Assembly: GCA_963718065.1 (NCBI GenBank)
Contig: CAVQYE010000020.1
Span: 248,001 to 312,000 of the forward strand
DNA: 64,000 nucleotides
Source: CAVPGP01 sp963718065
Lineage (GTDB): Bacteria; Actinomycetota; Thermoleophilia; Gaiellales; Gaiellaceae
Direction: 5' to 3'
Part shown: positions 16,000-23,168 of the stretch, in pieces
Numbering within the stretch: the stretch's first letter is position 1
How the letters are laid out: every line of letters starts with the position of its first letter
The notes under the pieces: generated by a model
Told to the model about the DNA's origin: nothing
Database searches by the model: none
What the model saw: only the letters and a program-made list of their open reading frames with translations
Translations under genes and position numbers: made by a program

Positions 16000-16128
16000 G
16001 GGGACAGTCCCCGGTCAGTGTCCCGCTCGGCCACGGCAGGCAGGGCCATGTCCCGATGCGTCCCGGTGGGGGACAGTCCCCAGGCATGCCGTTTTCGGAC
16101 AGTGAGCGCCGGGCCGGGGACAGTCCCC
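16000..16128 (+). repeat. REP-like palindrome cluster B (3 copies)
   Basis: Cores at 16000-16012, 16069-16081 and 16116-16128, all in the same orientation, between the HAD and NfeD genes. The CATG of the last copy supplies an ATG (16133) in frame with the NfeD gene. Confidence 0.9.
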
Positions 16129-16157
16129 GGTCATGGCGTTTTTGGACGTCGAAAGAC

Positions 16158-16163
16158 TAGGAT
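16158..16163 (+). promoter_or_regulatory. -10 box TAGGAT of the NfeD/SPFH operon
   Basis: TAGGAT ends 8 nt before ATG 16172, which supports this ATG over the upstream one lying in the repeat. Confidence 0.45.
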
Positions 16164-16171
16164 CGAGCCGG

Positions 16172-16600
16172 ATGCCGGATTGGGTGATCTGGTCGATCGT
16201 CGCCGTGCTGCTCGGGGTCGGCGAGTTGATGACGCCCGGGATGTTCTTCCTCGGGCCGGTCGCGCTCGCGGCCGTGGCGGCCGCGGTCGTCGGGGCGATC
16301 GGGGTCAGCGTTGTCGTGCAGTTGCTCGTCTTCGTCGTCCTGGCGATCGCCTCGGTCGGAGTTCTGCGTCCGATCGCACGATCGCACCTGCGAATGCCAC
16401 CCGAGCTGCGCACGGGGTCAGACGCCCTCGTCGGCGCGAAGGCGCTCGTCGTGCGCCGGGTCGACAGCAACGGAGGCCTGGTCAAAATCGGTGGCGAGGA
16501 GTGGACTGCGCGGACGTTCTTCGAGGAGCAGGTGCTCGAGCCCGGGACGCGGGTCGAAGTCGCGAAGATCGAGGGCGCCACGGCGCTCGTCTACGAATAG
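16172..16600 (+). CDS. NfeD-like membrane protein
   Basis: Partner of SPFH/stomatin proteins. The 142-residue protein has two to three N-terminal membrane helices (DWVIWSIVAVLLGVGELM, then the VALAAVAAAVVGAIGVSVVV region) and a C-terminal OB-fold domain (ALVGAKALVVRRVDSNGGLV and onward). It lacks the ClpP-like protease part of long NfeD proteins. It is followed after 9 bp by the SPFH gene, the standard arrangement, and the pair probably organises membrane microdomains. Confidence 0.88.
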   Translation: MPDWVIWSIVAVLLGVGELMTPGMFFLGPVALAAVAAAVVGAIGVSVVVQLLVFVVLAIASVGVLRPIARSHLRMPPELRTGSDALVGAKALVVRRVDSNGGLVKIGGEEWTARTFFEEQVLEPGTRVEVAKIEGATALVYE

Positions 16601-16609
16601 GAGGTTCCG

Positions 16610-17530
16610 GTGGCCGCTCTCATCGTGCTGGTCGTGGTCGCGTTGTTCGTTCTCTTGATCCTCGCGCGGACGATCAAGATCATCCCGCAGGCGCGCGCCG
16701 GAGTCGTCGAGCGCCTCGGCCGCTACAGCCGGACGCTGACGCCGGGGCTCTCGATCGTCGTGCCGTTCGTCGACCGCATCCGCGAGACGATCGACCTTCG
16801 CGAGCAGGTGATCTCGTTCGCGCCGCAGCCGGTGATCACCGAGGACAATCTGGTGGTCTCGATCGACACCGTCATCTACTTCCAGGTCACGGAGGCGAAG
16901 GCGGCGACGTACGAGATCCAGAACTACATCCAGGCGATCGACCTGCTGACCGTGACGGCGCTCCGCAACCTCGTCGGCGGCATGACGCTCGAGGAGGCGC
17001 TGACCTCCCGCGACGCGATCAACGACCAGCTGCGCGGGATCCTCGACGACGCGACCGGCAAGTGGGGCATCCGTGTGCACCGCGTGGAGCTGAAGGCGAT
17101 CGACCCGCCCGTCTCGATCAAGGAGACGATGGAGAAGCAGATGCGCGCCGACCGGGAGAAGCGGGCCGCGATCCTCCAGGCCGAGGGCGTCAAGCAGTCG
17201 GCGATCCTCGAGGCCGAGGGCGCGAAGCAGTCGGCGATCCTCAAGGCGGAAGGCGACAGCCAGGCCCAGGTGCTGCGCTCCGAGGGTCAGGCGAAGGCGA
17301 TCGAGACCGTCTTCCGCGCGATCCACGAGGGCAACGCCGACCCGAAGCTCCTCGCCTACCAGTATCTCCAGGTGCTGCCGCAGATCGCGCAAGGCGACGC
17401 GAACAAGATGTGGATCATCCCGAGCGAGTTCTCCGGCGCGCTCAGCCGCCTCTCCGAGGCGCTCAGCAGTCCGCTGTCGCCGGACACCTCGAAAGCACCT
17501 TCACCACCGGCCGACCCACCTTCCACGTGA
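16610..17530 (+). CDS. SPFH/band 7 (stomatin/QmcA-like) protein
   Basis: Membrane-anchored scaffold of 306 residues. An N-terminal helix (AALIVLVVVALFVLLILA) precedes the SPFH domain, which starts at IIPQARAGVVERLGRY and has the QVISFAPQPVITEDNLVVSI core. A helical region with repeated AILxAEGxKQS units follows, and then a Pro/Ser tail. The start is GTG 16610 with AGGAGG 5-6 nt upstream. It is co-transcribed with the NfeD gene. Its 3' end overlaps the convergent lysyl oxidase gene by 68 bp. Confidence 0.92.
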   Translation: MAALIVLVVVALFVLLILARTIKIIPQARAGVVERLGRYSRTLTPGLSIVVPFVDRIRETIDLREQVISFAPQPVITEDNLVVSIDTVIYFQVTEAKAATYEIQNYIQAIDLLTVTALRNLVGGMTLEEALTSRDAINDQLRGILDDATGKWGIRVHRVELKAIDPPVSIKETMEKQMRADREKRAAILQAEGVKQSAILEAEGAKQSAILKAEGDSQAQVLRSEGQAKAIETVFRAIHEGNADPKLLAYQYLQVLPQIAQGDANKMWIIPSEFSGALSRLSEALSSPLSPDTSKAPSPPADPPST

Positions 17531-18788
17531 GGCGGATCCGCACCGACGCGGCGTTGTTCTCGTAGCGCAGCTCGCGCAGGAACATGCTCGGGTTCACGCG
17601 GTGAGAGAGCACGTAGACACCGGCCGGAACGTGCGTGATCTCGACGTTCTGCCCGTGGAAGAAGCCGGGGTAGCGATCGGTGTAGCCGACGGACGTCCCT
17701 TGCAGGATCGACCTCGCGTCCGGCGCGAACTGGCCGCAGTTGGACAAGTATTTCGCCTTGGGCTTCTTGATGCCGGGCACCGCTCCGTAGTGGTCGGCCA
17801 GGCAGAAGCCGCTCTTGCGGTCGCGGACGAGCAGCTCTCCTTCCGGGTTACGGAGTTCGAAGCTGACGAAGCGCATGTAGTGCCAGTGGAAATGGGGCGG
17901 CGAGCGTGTGTAGCGGAGCTTGCCGGTGTCGAGGTAGAGCTTCGAGCCGCCGCCCTTCAGGAAGACGCGCTGACGCACGTTCATCCGGGCGGCGCCGGTC
18001 GGGCGGAAGCCTTCGAGTTGTGACGCGCCCAGGCCGATGTTGTCGACCGTCGACGTGAAGCCGAGCTGCCAGTGGCCGGGTCCGCCGCCGATCACGAGCC
18101 CGCTCGGTGAACGCTGCTCGAAGTCGGGAAGCAGCTCGCGCGAAAGCGGCGGCCTCCACGACGGCTGGTGCCCCGGGCCGAGCTCGCGCAGCGCCGTGCC
18201 GTCGGGCGCCACGGTCCAGAGCGTGTCCGCCGAGACGAAGGCGAGTCGTGCCCCCGCCGGCGACCACGCGGGTGCTCCGGCCGGCTCGTCGACGGCGGTC
18301 ACGGGCGTGCCGCCGACCGCGAGCTGGCCGTCGACGATCTTCGCGAGCTGTCCGGCCGGGCCCCACGCCGGGTCGCTGCCGGGACCGTGGTCGCGCAGAC
18401 CGCCGCCGCACCAGCGGACGCTGTACACCTCGCCGTCCCGCTCGAAGGCGATGCGCTTGCCGTCCTTCGACCAGTCGGGATCGGCGCCTGCGGCGAGGCG
18501 CCGCTCGTCGAGCCCGTCCGCGCGCACCGTCCAGACGGCGTCGTCCCGGACGAAGGCGAGCCGGCGCCCATCGGGCGCCCACGCTGGCTCGTCGCCGGCG
18601 CGCACGAGTCGTGCGCGGCGCGTCCCGTCGGCGTCCATCACCCAGACGTCGCCCCGCTGGACGAACGCGATGCGGCGGCCGTCGGGCGTCCAGGCCGGAC
18701 CGTGACCGAGGGCGGCCTTGTGGCCGTCGACGTAGACCCCGCTCGCCGTCGCGAACGCGAGTGCTAGAGCCCAAGCAGCGATCGCCAT
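17463..18788 (-). CDS. Secreted beta-propeller/lysyl oxidase fusion protein
   Basis: Predicted extracellular copper amine oxidase. The 441-residue protein has a short signal peptide (MAIAAWALALAFATASG), then TolB/WD40-like PD repeats (WTPDGRRIAFVQRG, WAPDGRRLAFVRDD, WSKDGKRIAFERDG, up to about residue 205), and then a lysyl oxidase domain. The HxHxH copper ligands are His299, His301 and His303 in HFHWHYM. The conserved DHYG and GYTDRYPGFFHGQ segments follow. Bacterial lysyl oxidases are known but uncommon. The ATG lies inside the 3' end of the CaiB-type gene (25-bp overlap). Confidence 0.85.
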   Translation of the reverse strand: MAIAAWALALAFATASGVYVDGHKAALGHGPAWTPDGRRIAFVQRGDVWVMDADGTRRARLVRAGDEPAWAPDGRRLAFVRDDAVWTVRADGLDERRLAAGADPDWSKDGKRIAFERDGEVYSVRWCGGGLRDHGPGSDPAWGPAGQLAKIVDGQLAVGGTPVTAVDEPAGAPAWSPAGARLAFVSADTLWTVAPDGTALRELGPGHQPSWRPPLSRELLPDFEQRSPSGLVIGGGPGHWQLGFTSTVDNIGLGASQLEGFRPTGAARMNVRQRVFLKGGGSKLYLDTGKLRYTRSPPHFHWHYMRFVSFELRNPEGELLVRDRKSGFCLADHYGAVPGIKKPKAKYLSNCGQFAPDARSILQGTSVGYTDRYPGFFHGQNVEITHVPAGVYVLSHRVNPSMFLRELRYENNAASVRIRLTWKVGRPVVKVLSRCPATADC

Positions 18789-19777
18789 ACCTCCGTCTGC
18801 TCGCCGAGAGCGGGCGCCGCTGGCGGCAGATCCGGGACCACCGGGGACAGACCCCGGTCATGTCCTGGGGACAGTCCCCGGTCATGTTGTTTTAGGACAG
18901 GGGAGGCGAGCTCGGAGGCCGCTTCTTCGAGGGTTAGCACCGGCCCCGCGCAGACGTCCTCGCCGTCGAAGCGCTCGAGCCATTCGGCGAGCGTTCGAGC
19001 GGCGATCGTTTCGCGGAGCTCCGGCACGTTCGGCTCGAACGCCCGGTTGACGAGGTCCTCGCGCTCGACGAGCTCGCAGAGCCGGCGCCAGAACTTCGGC
19101 TCCAGCGCCGCCACGGTCAGAAAGCGCCCGTCGGCTGTCTCGTAGATCCCGTAGCAGGCCGCGCCGCCGGTCAGCAGACGCGGCACCGGCTCACCGCCGA
19201 GGCGATGGGAGACCAATTGGTGCGCACCCTCGGTCATCGAGACGACGAGCCGCGCACCTCGGCCGGTCCGCCCGAGCTCGAGCAGGGCTGCGAGGATCTC
19301 CGTCACGGCCTGCAGCGCCCCCGCGGCCAGATCGGCGGCCTGCACCGGCGGCACGGCCGGCGCCGTGTCGGCGAGCGCGCCGGCGTAGCCCATGTAGTTG
19401 AGGTCGTGGCCCGCCTGCCCCGCCCGCGGGCCGTGACCGAATCCGGTGATCGAGCAGTACACCGCGTGCTCCGGCGCCGCGGCGGGTCCGACTCCGAGCC
19501 GCTCGGCGACGCCCGGGCGAAAGCCCTCGAGCACCACGTCCGCACGCCCGACAAGCGCAGGCCCGAGCGGGTCGCCGGCCTTCGCGTCCCAGACCACAGA
19601 CTCCTTGCCGGCGTTCAGCGCAGCCTCGGCGGCAGGCACCGCCAGCCGCATCGGATCGCCCTCGGGCGACTCGAGCCGCACGACGCGCGCGCCCAGGCGG
19701 AGCAACTCGCGACCGGCGTACGCCCCCGGGAGCTGACGCGTGAGATCGACGACGAGAAGCCCCCCGAGTGGTTGCAC
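18764..19777 (-). CDS. CaiB/BaiF-type CoA transferase with in-frame repeat insertion
   Basis: Family III CoA transferase of 337 residues, moving CoA between carboxylic acids. It has VVDLTRQLPGAYAGREL at the start, VRLESPEGDPMR, and HDLNYMGYAGALADT carrying the usual catalytic-Asp segment. Near the C-terminus two REP-like elements (18843-18879) are read in frame as HDRGLSP twice, between SPVLKQ and VPDLPPAAPALGEQTEVW, which resembles a normal CaiB C-terminus. The insertion therefore adds residues without breaking the frame. The start is GTG 19777. Confidence 0.9.
   Translation of the reverse strand: MQPLGGLLVVDLTRQLPGAYAGRELLRLGARVVRLESPEGDPMRLAVPAAEAALNAGKESVVWDAKAGDPLGPALVGRADVVLEGFRPGVAERLGVGPAAAPEHAVYCSITGFGHGPRAGQAGHDLNYMGYAGALADTAPAVPPVQAADLAAGALQAVTEILAALLELGRTGRGARLVVSMTEGAHQLVSHRLGGEPVPRLLTGGAACYGIYETADGRFLTVAALEPKFWRRLCELVEREDLVNRAFEPNVPELRETIAARTLAEWLERFDGEDVCAGPVLTLEEAASELASPVLKQHDRGLSPGHDRGLSPVVPDLPPAAPALGEQTEVWRSLLGL
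18843..18879 (+). repeat. REP-like cluster C (2 copies) inside a coding sequence
   Basis: Cores at 18843-18855 (GGGGACAGACCCC, one arm mutated) and 18867-18879 (perfect), 24 bp apart. They lie within the CaiB-type gene and are translated on the minus strand. Confidence 0.9.
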
Positions 19778-19892
19778 CGGCGGAGATCATGCCACTAGAC
19801 TCGGCGCCCGCTTTGACTGAACCGTCCGACATCGCGGCGTACCGCGCGCAGCTGACAGTGTTCGCAAGCGGCCTGGCGTCGCGGGCGGCGAC

Positions 19893-19898
19893 TACCGT
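19893..19898 (+). promoter_or_regulatory. -10 box TACCGT of the MFS carrier gene
   Basis: TACCGT ends 6 nt before GTG 19905, giving a leaderless start. Confidence 0.5.
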
Positions 19899-19904
19899 CT
19901 AGGC

Positions 19905-21176
19905 GTGGAAGAGGCCCGTGCCGCCCAGGTCGTGCTCCTGCCGCAGCGCCGGGCGCCGGTCTGGCGTCTGTCGCTCGGCGCGTTCGGGCTCGCGTTCTCG
20001 ATCACCACCACGGCTGCGTACCTGCCGCCCCTGCTCGGCAAGTTCACCGACTCGAAGACCCTGATCGCGCTGGTCCTCGGCTCGGAAGGGATCTTCGCGC
20101 TGACGCTGCCACTCGTGATCGGCCCCTGGTCGGACACGTTCCACACGCCGCTCGGCCGCCGGCGCCCGTTCATGCTCGCCGCGCTCGGCCCGATGGGCTT
20201 CTGCCTGGCGCTGATGGCCTTCATGCCGAGCCTCTGGACGACCGCGCTGATCGTGCTCGCGTTCTTCTTCGCCTACTACGTGTACGAGCCGCCGTATCGC
20301 GGGCTCTACCCGGATCTCCTGCCCGAGTCGCTCTACGGCCGTTCGCAGGGCGTGCAGCACATCATGCGCGGGATCGCGCTCGGCGGGGGGCTCGTCGGCG
20401 GCGGGTTTCTCTTTCACGTCTGGCAACCGTTTCCGTTCCTCGTCGCGGCGTTCGTCACGACGCTCGCCTGCGGCGGAGTGATCCTGCTCGTGCGGGAGGA
20501 CACCCACGGCACGCGGCGCGCTTTCGAAGGCGTCCGCAGCTACCTCGCGCGCAGCTGGCACATCTTGCGCGACGAGCCTCTGGTGCGGCGGTTCCTGATT
20601 GCGAACGCCGCGTGGGAGGCGACCTTCGCGGCCGCCCGAACGTTCGTCGTCCTCTACATCACGCGCGGTCTAGGCGAACCGCTCTCGACCAACTCGTTCG
20701 TGCTCGCGGCCGTTGCCGGTGGCTACGTCGTCGCCGCGATCGGGTCGGGCAGGCTCGGCGACCGCTTCGGGCTCGCGAAGGTGATCTGGATCGCGTCGTT
20801 CATCTATGGGTTCGGCCTGCTCGGCGGCGGGCTGGCGATCGAGTGGCACGACTGGTACTACCCGATCATCTTCACGGTCGCGATCGCCGGCGGGACAGTG
20901 ATGACGCTGGCCTGGGGGCTGCTCTTCAAGCTGATGCCCGAGGAGCACCGGGGTGCGATCGCCGGCCTCGCGACCTGGACGAAGGGCTTCGGGCTGATCA
21001 TCGGCCCGGTGGTCGTCGGCGGCGCGATCGACATCTTCGCCCCGTATCTCGAGTCGACCGACGGCTACCAGCTGCTGTGGCCGCTCTGCGGCGTGCCGAT
21101 CCTGTTGGCGATTCCGCTCGTCGCGTCACTCGTCAAGCACGAGCCTCGCGGCACGGTGGTTCCCCCGGCCGTGTGA
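19905..21176 (+). CDS. MFS/GPH-type carrier (sucrose-transporter-like)
   Basis: Twelve-helix membrane carrier of 423 residues. The FALTLPLVIGPWSDTFHTPLGRRRPFM region (split here by description) is the helix 2-3 loop typical of SLC45/GPH sugar:cation symporters, and YEPPYRGLYPDLLPE is another signature. The long central loop separates two six-helix halves. Sugar or polyol uptake is the likeliest role, but the substrate is not shown. Its end overlaps the convergent secreted protein gene by 44 bp. Confidence 0.85.
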   Translation: MEEARAAQVVLLPQRRAPVWRLSLGAFGLAFSITTTAAYLPPLLGKFTDSKTLIALVLGSEGIFALTLPLVIGPWSDTFHTPLGRRRPFMLAALGPMGFCLALMAFMPSLWTTALIVLAFFFAYYVYEPPYRGLYPDLLPESLYGRSQGVQHIMRGIALGGGLVGGGFLFHVWQPFPFLVAAFVTTLACGGVILLVREDTHGTRRAFEGVRSYLARSWHILRDEPLVRRFLIANAAWEATFAAARTFVVLYITRGLGEPLSTNSFVLAAVAGGYVVAAIGSGRLGDRFGLAKVIWIASFIYGFGLLGGGLAIEWHDWYYPIIFTVAIAGGTVMTLAWGLLFKLMPEEHRGAIAGLATWTKGFGLIIGPVVVGGAIDIFAPYLESTDGYQLLWPLCGVPILLAIPLVASLVKHEPRGTVVPPAV

Positions 21177-21594
21177 GCCCGAAGCCCCAGACGCGGTTCT
21201 GCTGCACGTAGATCCGGGTCGTCGTCCCGAGGGTGTAGGTGTCGTACCCCGGGCAGGCGATGCGCGGCAGGGCGCCGTAAAGGGCCGTCAGCGAGGCGGA
21301 GGGGTCGCCGATCCGCAGCCCGGCGTCGGTCTTCCAGCCCGTGGGCATCCAGACCGTGTAGGCCGCTGCGACCCGGCCGCGGCGGAACGTGACGCCGATC
21401 CCCTGCGGCTGAAAGCGTCGTGTGTTGAAGAACCAGGTGGGCCGGGCGCAGCTGCGGCAGACGCCGTGACGCAGGCCCCAGAGGTGCGTGACGCGCGCGG
21501 GCGTGTCGCCGACCCGGATGCCGCCGAGGCTCTGGCCCGGGACGAGGATTTTCGGCGGCTGGGCGGCGAGTGCGAGAGCGAGCAGGATGCCCAC
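21133..21594 (-). CDS. Secreted protein of unknown function
   Basis: 153 residues with a short signal peptide (GILLALALAAQ). The mature part begins ILVPGQSLGGIRVGDTPARV, a pattern resembling small secreted proteins with a repeated GxxLGGIxxG turn. Four cysteines (two in CRSCARP, one in IACPG, one in PPCRE) suggest disulfides. The start is GTG 21594, 6 nt after TAGTAT. Function unknown. Confidence 0.75.
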   Translation of the reverse strand: MGILLALALAAQPPKILVPGQSLGGIRVGDTPARVTHLWGLRHGVCRSCARPTWFFNTRRFQPQGIGVTFRRGRVAAAYTVWMPTGWKTDAGLRIGDPSASLTALYGALPRIACPGYDTYTLGTTTRIYVQQNRVWGFGLTRPGEPPCREARA

Positions 21595-21599
21595 GTCGC

Positions 21600-21606
21600 G
21601 ATACTA
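21600..21606. promoter_or_regulatory. Overlapping divergent -10 boxes (secreted protein and cupin)
   Basis: Minus strand TAGTAT (21606-21601) is 6 nt before GTG 21594. Plus strand GATACT (21600-21605) is 8 nt before GTG 21614. The same seven bases serve both leaderless genes. Confidence 0.5.
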
Positions 21607-21613
21607 GTCACCG

Positions 21614-22066
21614 GTGCAGCGCTTCAATCTGAACGGGGAGCTGGAGCACGAGGTCGAGCAAGGTGGCTCGCGCTGGCGCACGACGCGCCTCGCGGACAAG
21701 CTCGGGGCCGCGCAGATCGGCGGCACGCTCTACGAGCTCGGCGAGGGCGAGCGGACGTTTCCGTACCACTATCACCACGGCGTCGAGGAATGGCTGTACG
21801 TCGTTTCCGGCTCGCCGGTGGTGCGGACGCCGGGCGGGGAGAAGCAGCTCCGGCCCGGCGACGTGCTCGGCTTCCCCAGCGGGCCCGACGGCGCCCACTC
21901 GCTGCGCGGGCCGGGCCGGGTGCTGGTCATCTCGACCGGTGGGCCGCCTTCGGTGTCGGTCTATCCGGACAGCGACAAGCTCGGCACGCGTCCGGCCGGC
22001 GAGGACGACAGGCTCAACTTCCGCCGCGGCGACGCGGTCGGCTACTGGGAGGGTGAGGGCGGGTGA
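21614..22066 (+). CDS. Cupin-domain protein
   Basis: Single-domain cupin of 150 residues. The metal-binding motif is PYHYHHGVEEWLYVVSGSP (His, His, Glu) at about residues 50-68 and the second cupin motif is RPGDVLGFPSGPDGAHSL. Such proteins are isomerases, dioxygenases or sugar-binding regulators, and nothing narrows this down. It overlaps the next cupin gene by 4 bp (GTGA), and the two share the ending YPDSDK plus a WE/WD-containing tail, so they are tandem duplicates. Confidence 0.85.
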   Translation: MQRFNLNGELEHEVEQGGSRWRTTRLADKLGAAQIGGTLYELGEGERTFPYHYHHGVEEWLYVVSGSPVVRTPGGEKQLRPGDVLGFPSGPDGAHSLRGPGRVLVISTGGPPSVSVYPDSDKLGTRPAGEDDRLNFRRGDAVGYWEGEGG

Positions 22067-22519
22067 GCGGGCCGGTCAACGTCTTCGACGTCGAGCTGAA
22101 GTTCGATCCCGACGAGCCGGAGGGCTACTGCCGGCGCTGGGCTCAGCTCGGACCGCTCGTCGCCGGCGAGAAGCTCGGGATGTCGGTGTATCTGCTGGAA
22201 GACGCCGAGTGGATCTGCGCTTATCACTACGAGTGGGGCGCCGAGGAGTGGCTGATCGTGCTCGACGGGACGCCGACGCTGCGGACGCCCGAGGGTGAGC
22301 ACGCGCTGGAGCCCGGCGACGTCGTCTGCTTCCGCGAGGGCCCCGAGGGCGCGCACAACGTCCGTGGCCCGGGGCGGGTCGCGATGCTCTCGACGAAGCG
22401 TCCCGTCGGAATCGACGGAGTATCCGGACAGCGACAAGATCGGCTTCTGGGCGCCCGGCGGCAACGACTACATGCTGCGGCGAACGCCGAGCCTCGACTA
22501 CTGGGACGGCGAGCTTTAG
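22063..22519 (+). CDS. Second cupin-domain protein, frameshifted near 22413
   Basis: Paralog of the preceding cupin. The first frame reads through ICAYHYEWGAEEWLIVLDG and EPGDVVCFREGPEGAHNV to RVAMLSTKRPVGI. The expected continuation TEYPDSDKIGFWAPGGNDY and the ending SLDYWDGEL lie in the next frame. A loss of two bases, or a gain of one, around 22411-22416 explains it. Both cupin motifs are intact, so a sequence error is as likely as a pseudogene. Unrepaired, the first frame runs on to 22674 through the repeats. Confidence 0.8.
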
Positions 22520-22550
22520 CGGGAGGTTCGGGGCGCGCGAGCTCCCCAGT

Positions 22551-22631
22551 GGGGACAGTCCCCCAACGTGTCCGTTTGGGTCATGACCGCTTACGACGTG
22601 GCCGTTGGCCAGCCGACCGGGGACAGTCCCC
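22551..22631 (+). repeat. REP-like cluster D (2 copies) upstream of the RAYT gene
   Basis: Cores at 22551-22563 and 22619-22631, both in the forward orientation. The second core ends 95 bp before the RAYT start codon. Each is followed by CATG- or TCAC-type boxes and TTTCGG/TTTGGG second halves. Confidence 0.9.
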
Positions 22632-22714
22632 GGTCACCTCTCTTTCGGCCATGGCCTTCGTAACAAGAGCGTAACTTCGGCTCCCCTCGAGGCCCTTTCG
22701 CGTCTGACGGGCGC

Positions 22715-22720
22715 TACGTT
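22715..22720 (+). promoter_or_regulatory. -10 box TACGTT of the RAYT gene
   Basis: TACGTT ends 6 nt before ATG 22727. No convincing -35 was found. Confidence 0.45.
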
Positions 22721-22726
22721 CAAGCG

Positions 22727-23168
22727 ATGCGGCAGCCGCGATCAGCACTCCCCGCGTACGGCGTCTTCCACGTCACGACTCGTGGCGTCGCGCGCCAGCC
22801 GATCGTCCGCGACGACCACGACCGCGACTACTGGGCTCGCCTCGCGCGCCTCACGATTCGCCACTACTCCTGGGACTGCATCGCGTGGATTCTGCTCGAC
22901 AACCATTTCCATCTCATCGTCGAGACCTGGCGCGAGCGTCTCTCGAACGGAATGCAGCGCCTGAACGGACGCTTCGCCCAGGCTTTCAACGAGCGCCACG
23001 GCCGCGACGGCCACCTGTTCGGCGACCGGTTTCGCGCGTGGATGATCCGCGACGACGACCACCTTGCGAGTGCGACGCGCTACGTGCTGGACAACGCAGC
23101 ACGCGCCGGGCTCTGCGACTTCGGCGAACGCTGGCCGTGGAGTGGCGGCCGTGCAGTCGAGCGACTAG
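22727..23168 (+). CDS. REP-associated tyrosine transposase (RAYT, Y1_Tnp family)
   Basis: HUH-type single-strand transposase related to IS200/IS605 TnpA and to enterobacterial RAYT. It opens with AYGVFHVTTRGVARQPIVRD, typical of the family, has the HUH metal motif HFHLI (His60, His62), HGRDGHLFGDRFRAW, and the probable catalytic Tyr119 in ATRYVLDNAARAGL, then WPWS. The frame has no stop and stays open antisense through the next gene. A one-base shift near 23141-23150 would instead end at TAG 23166-23168, interlocked with the neighbour's stop. It is probably the enzyme for the repeats in this window. Confidence 0.87.
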
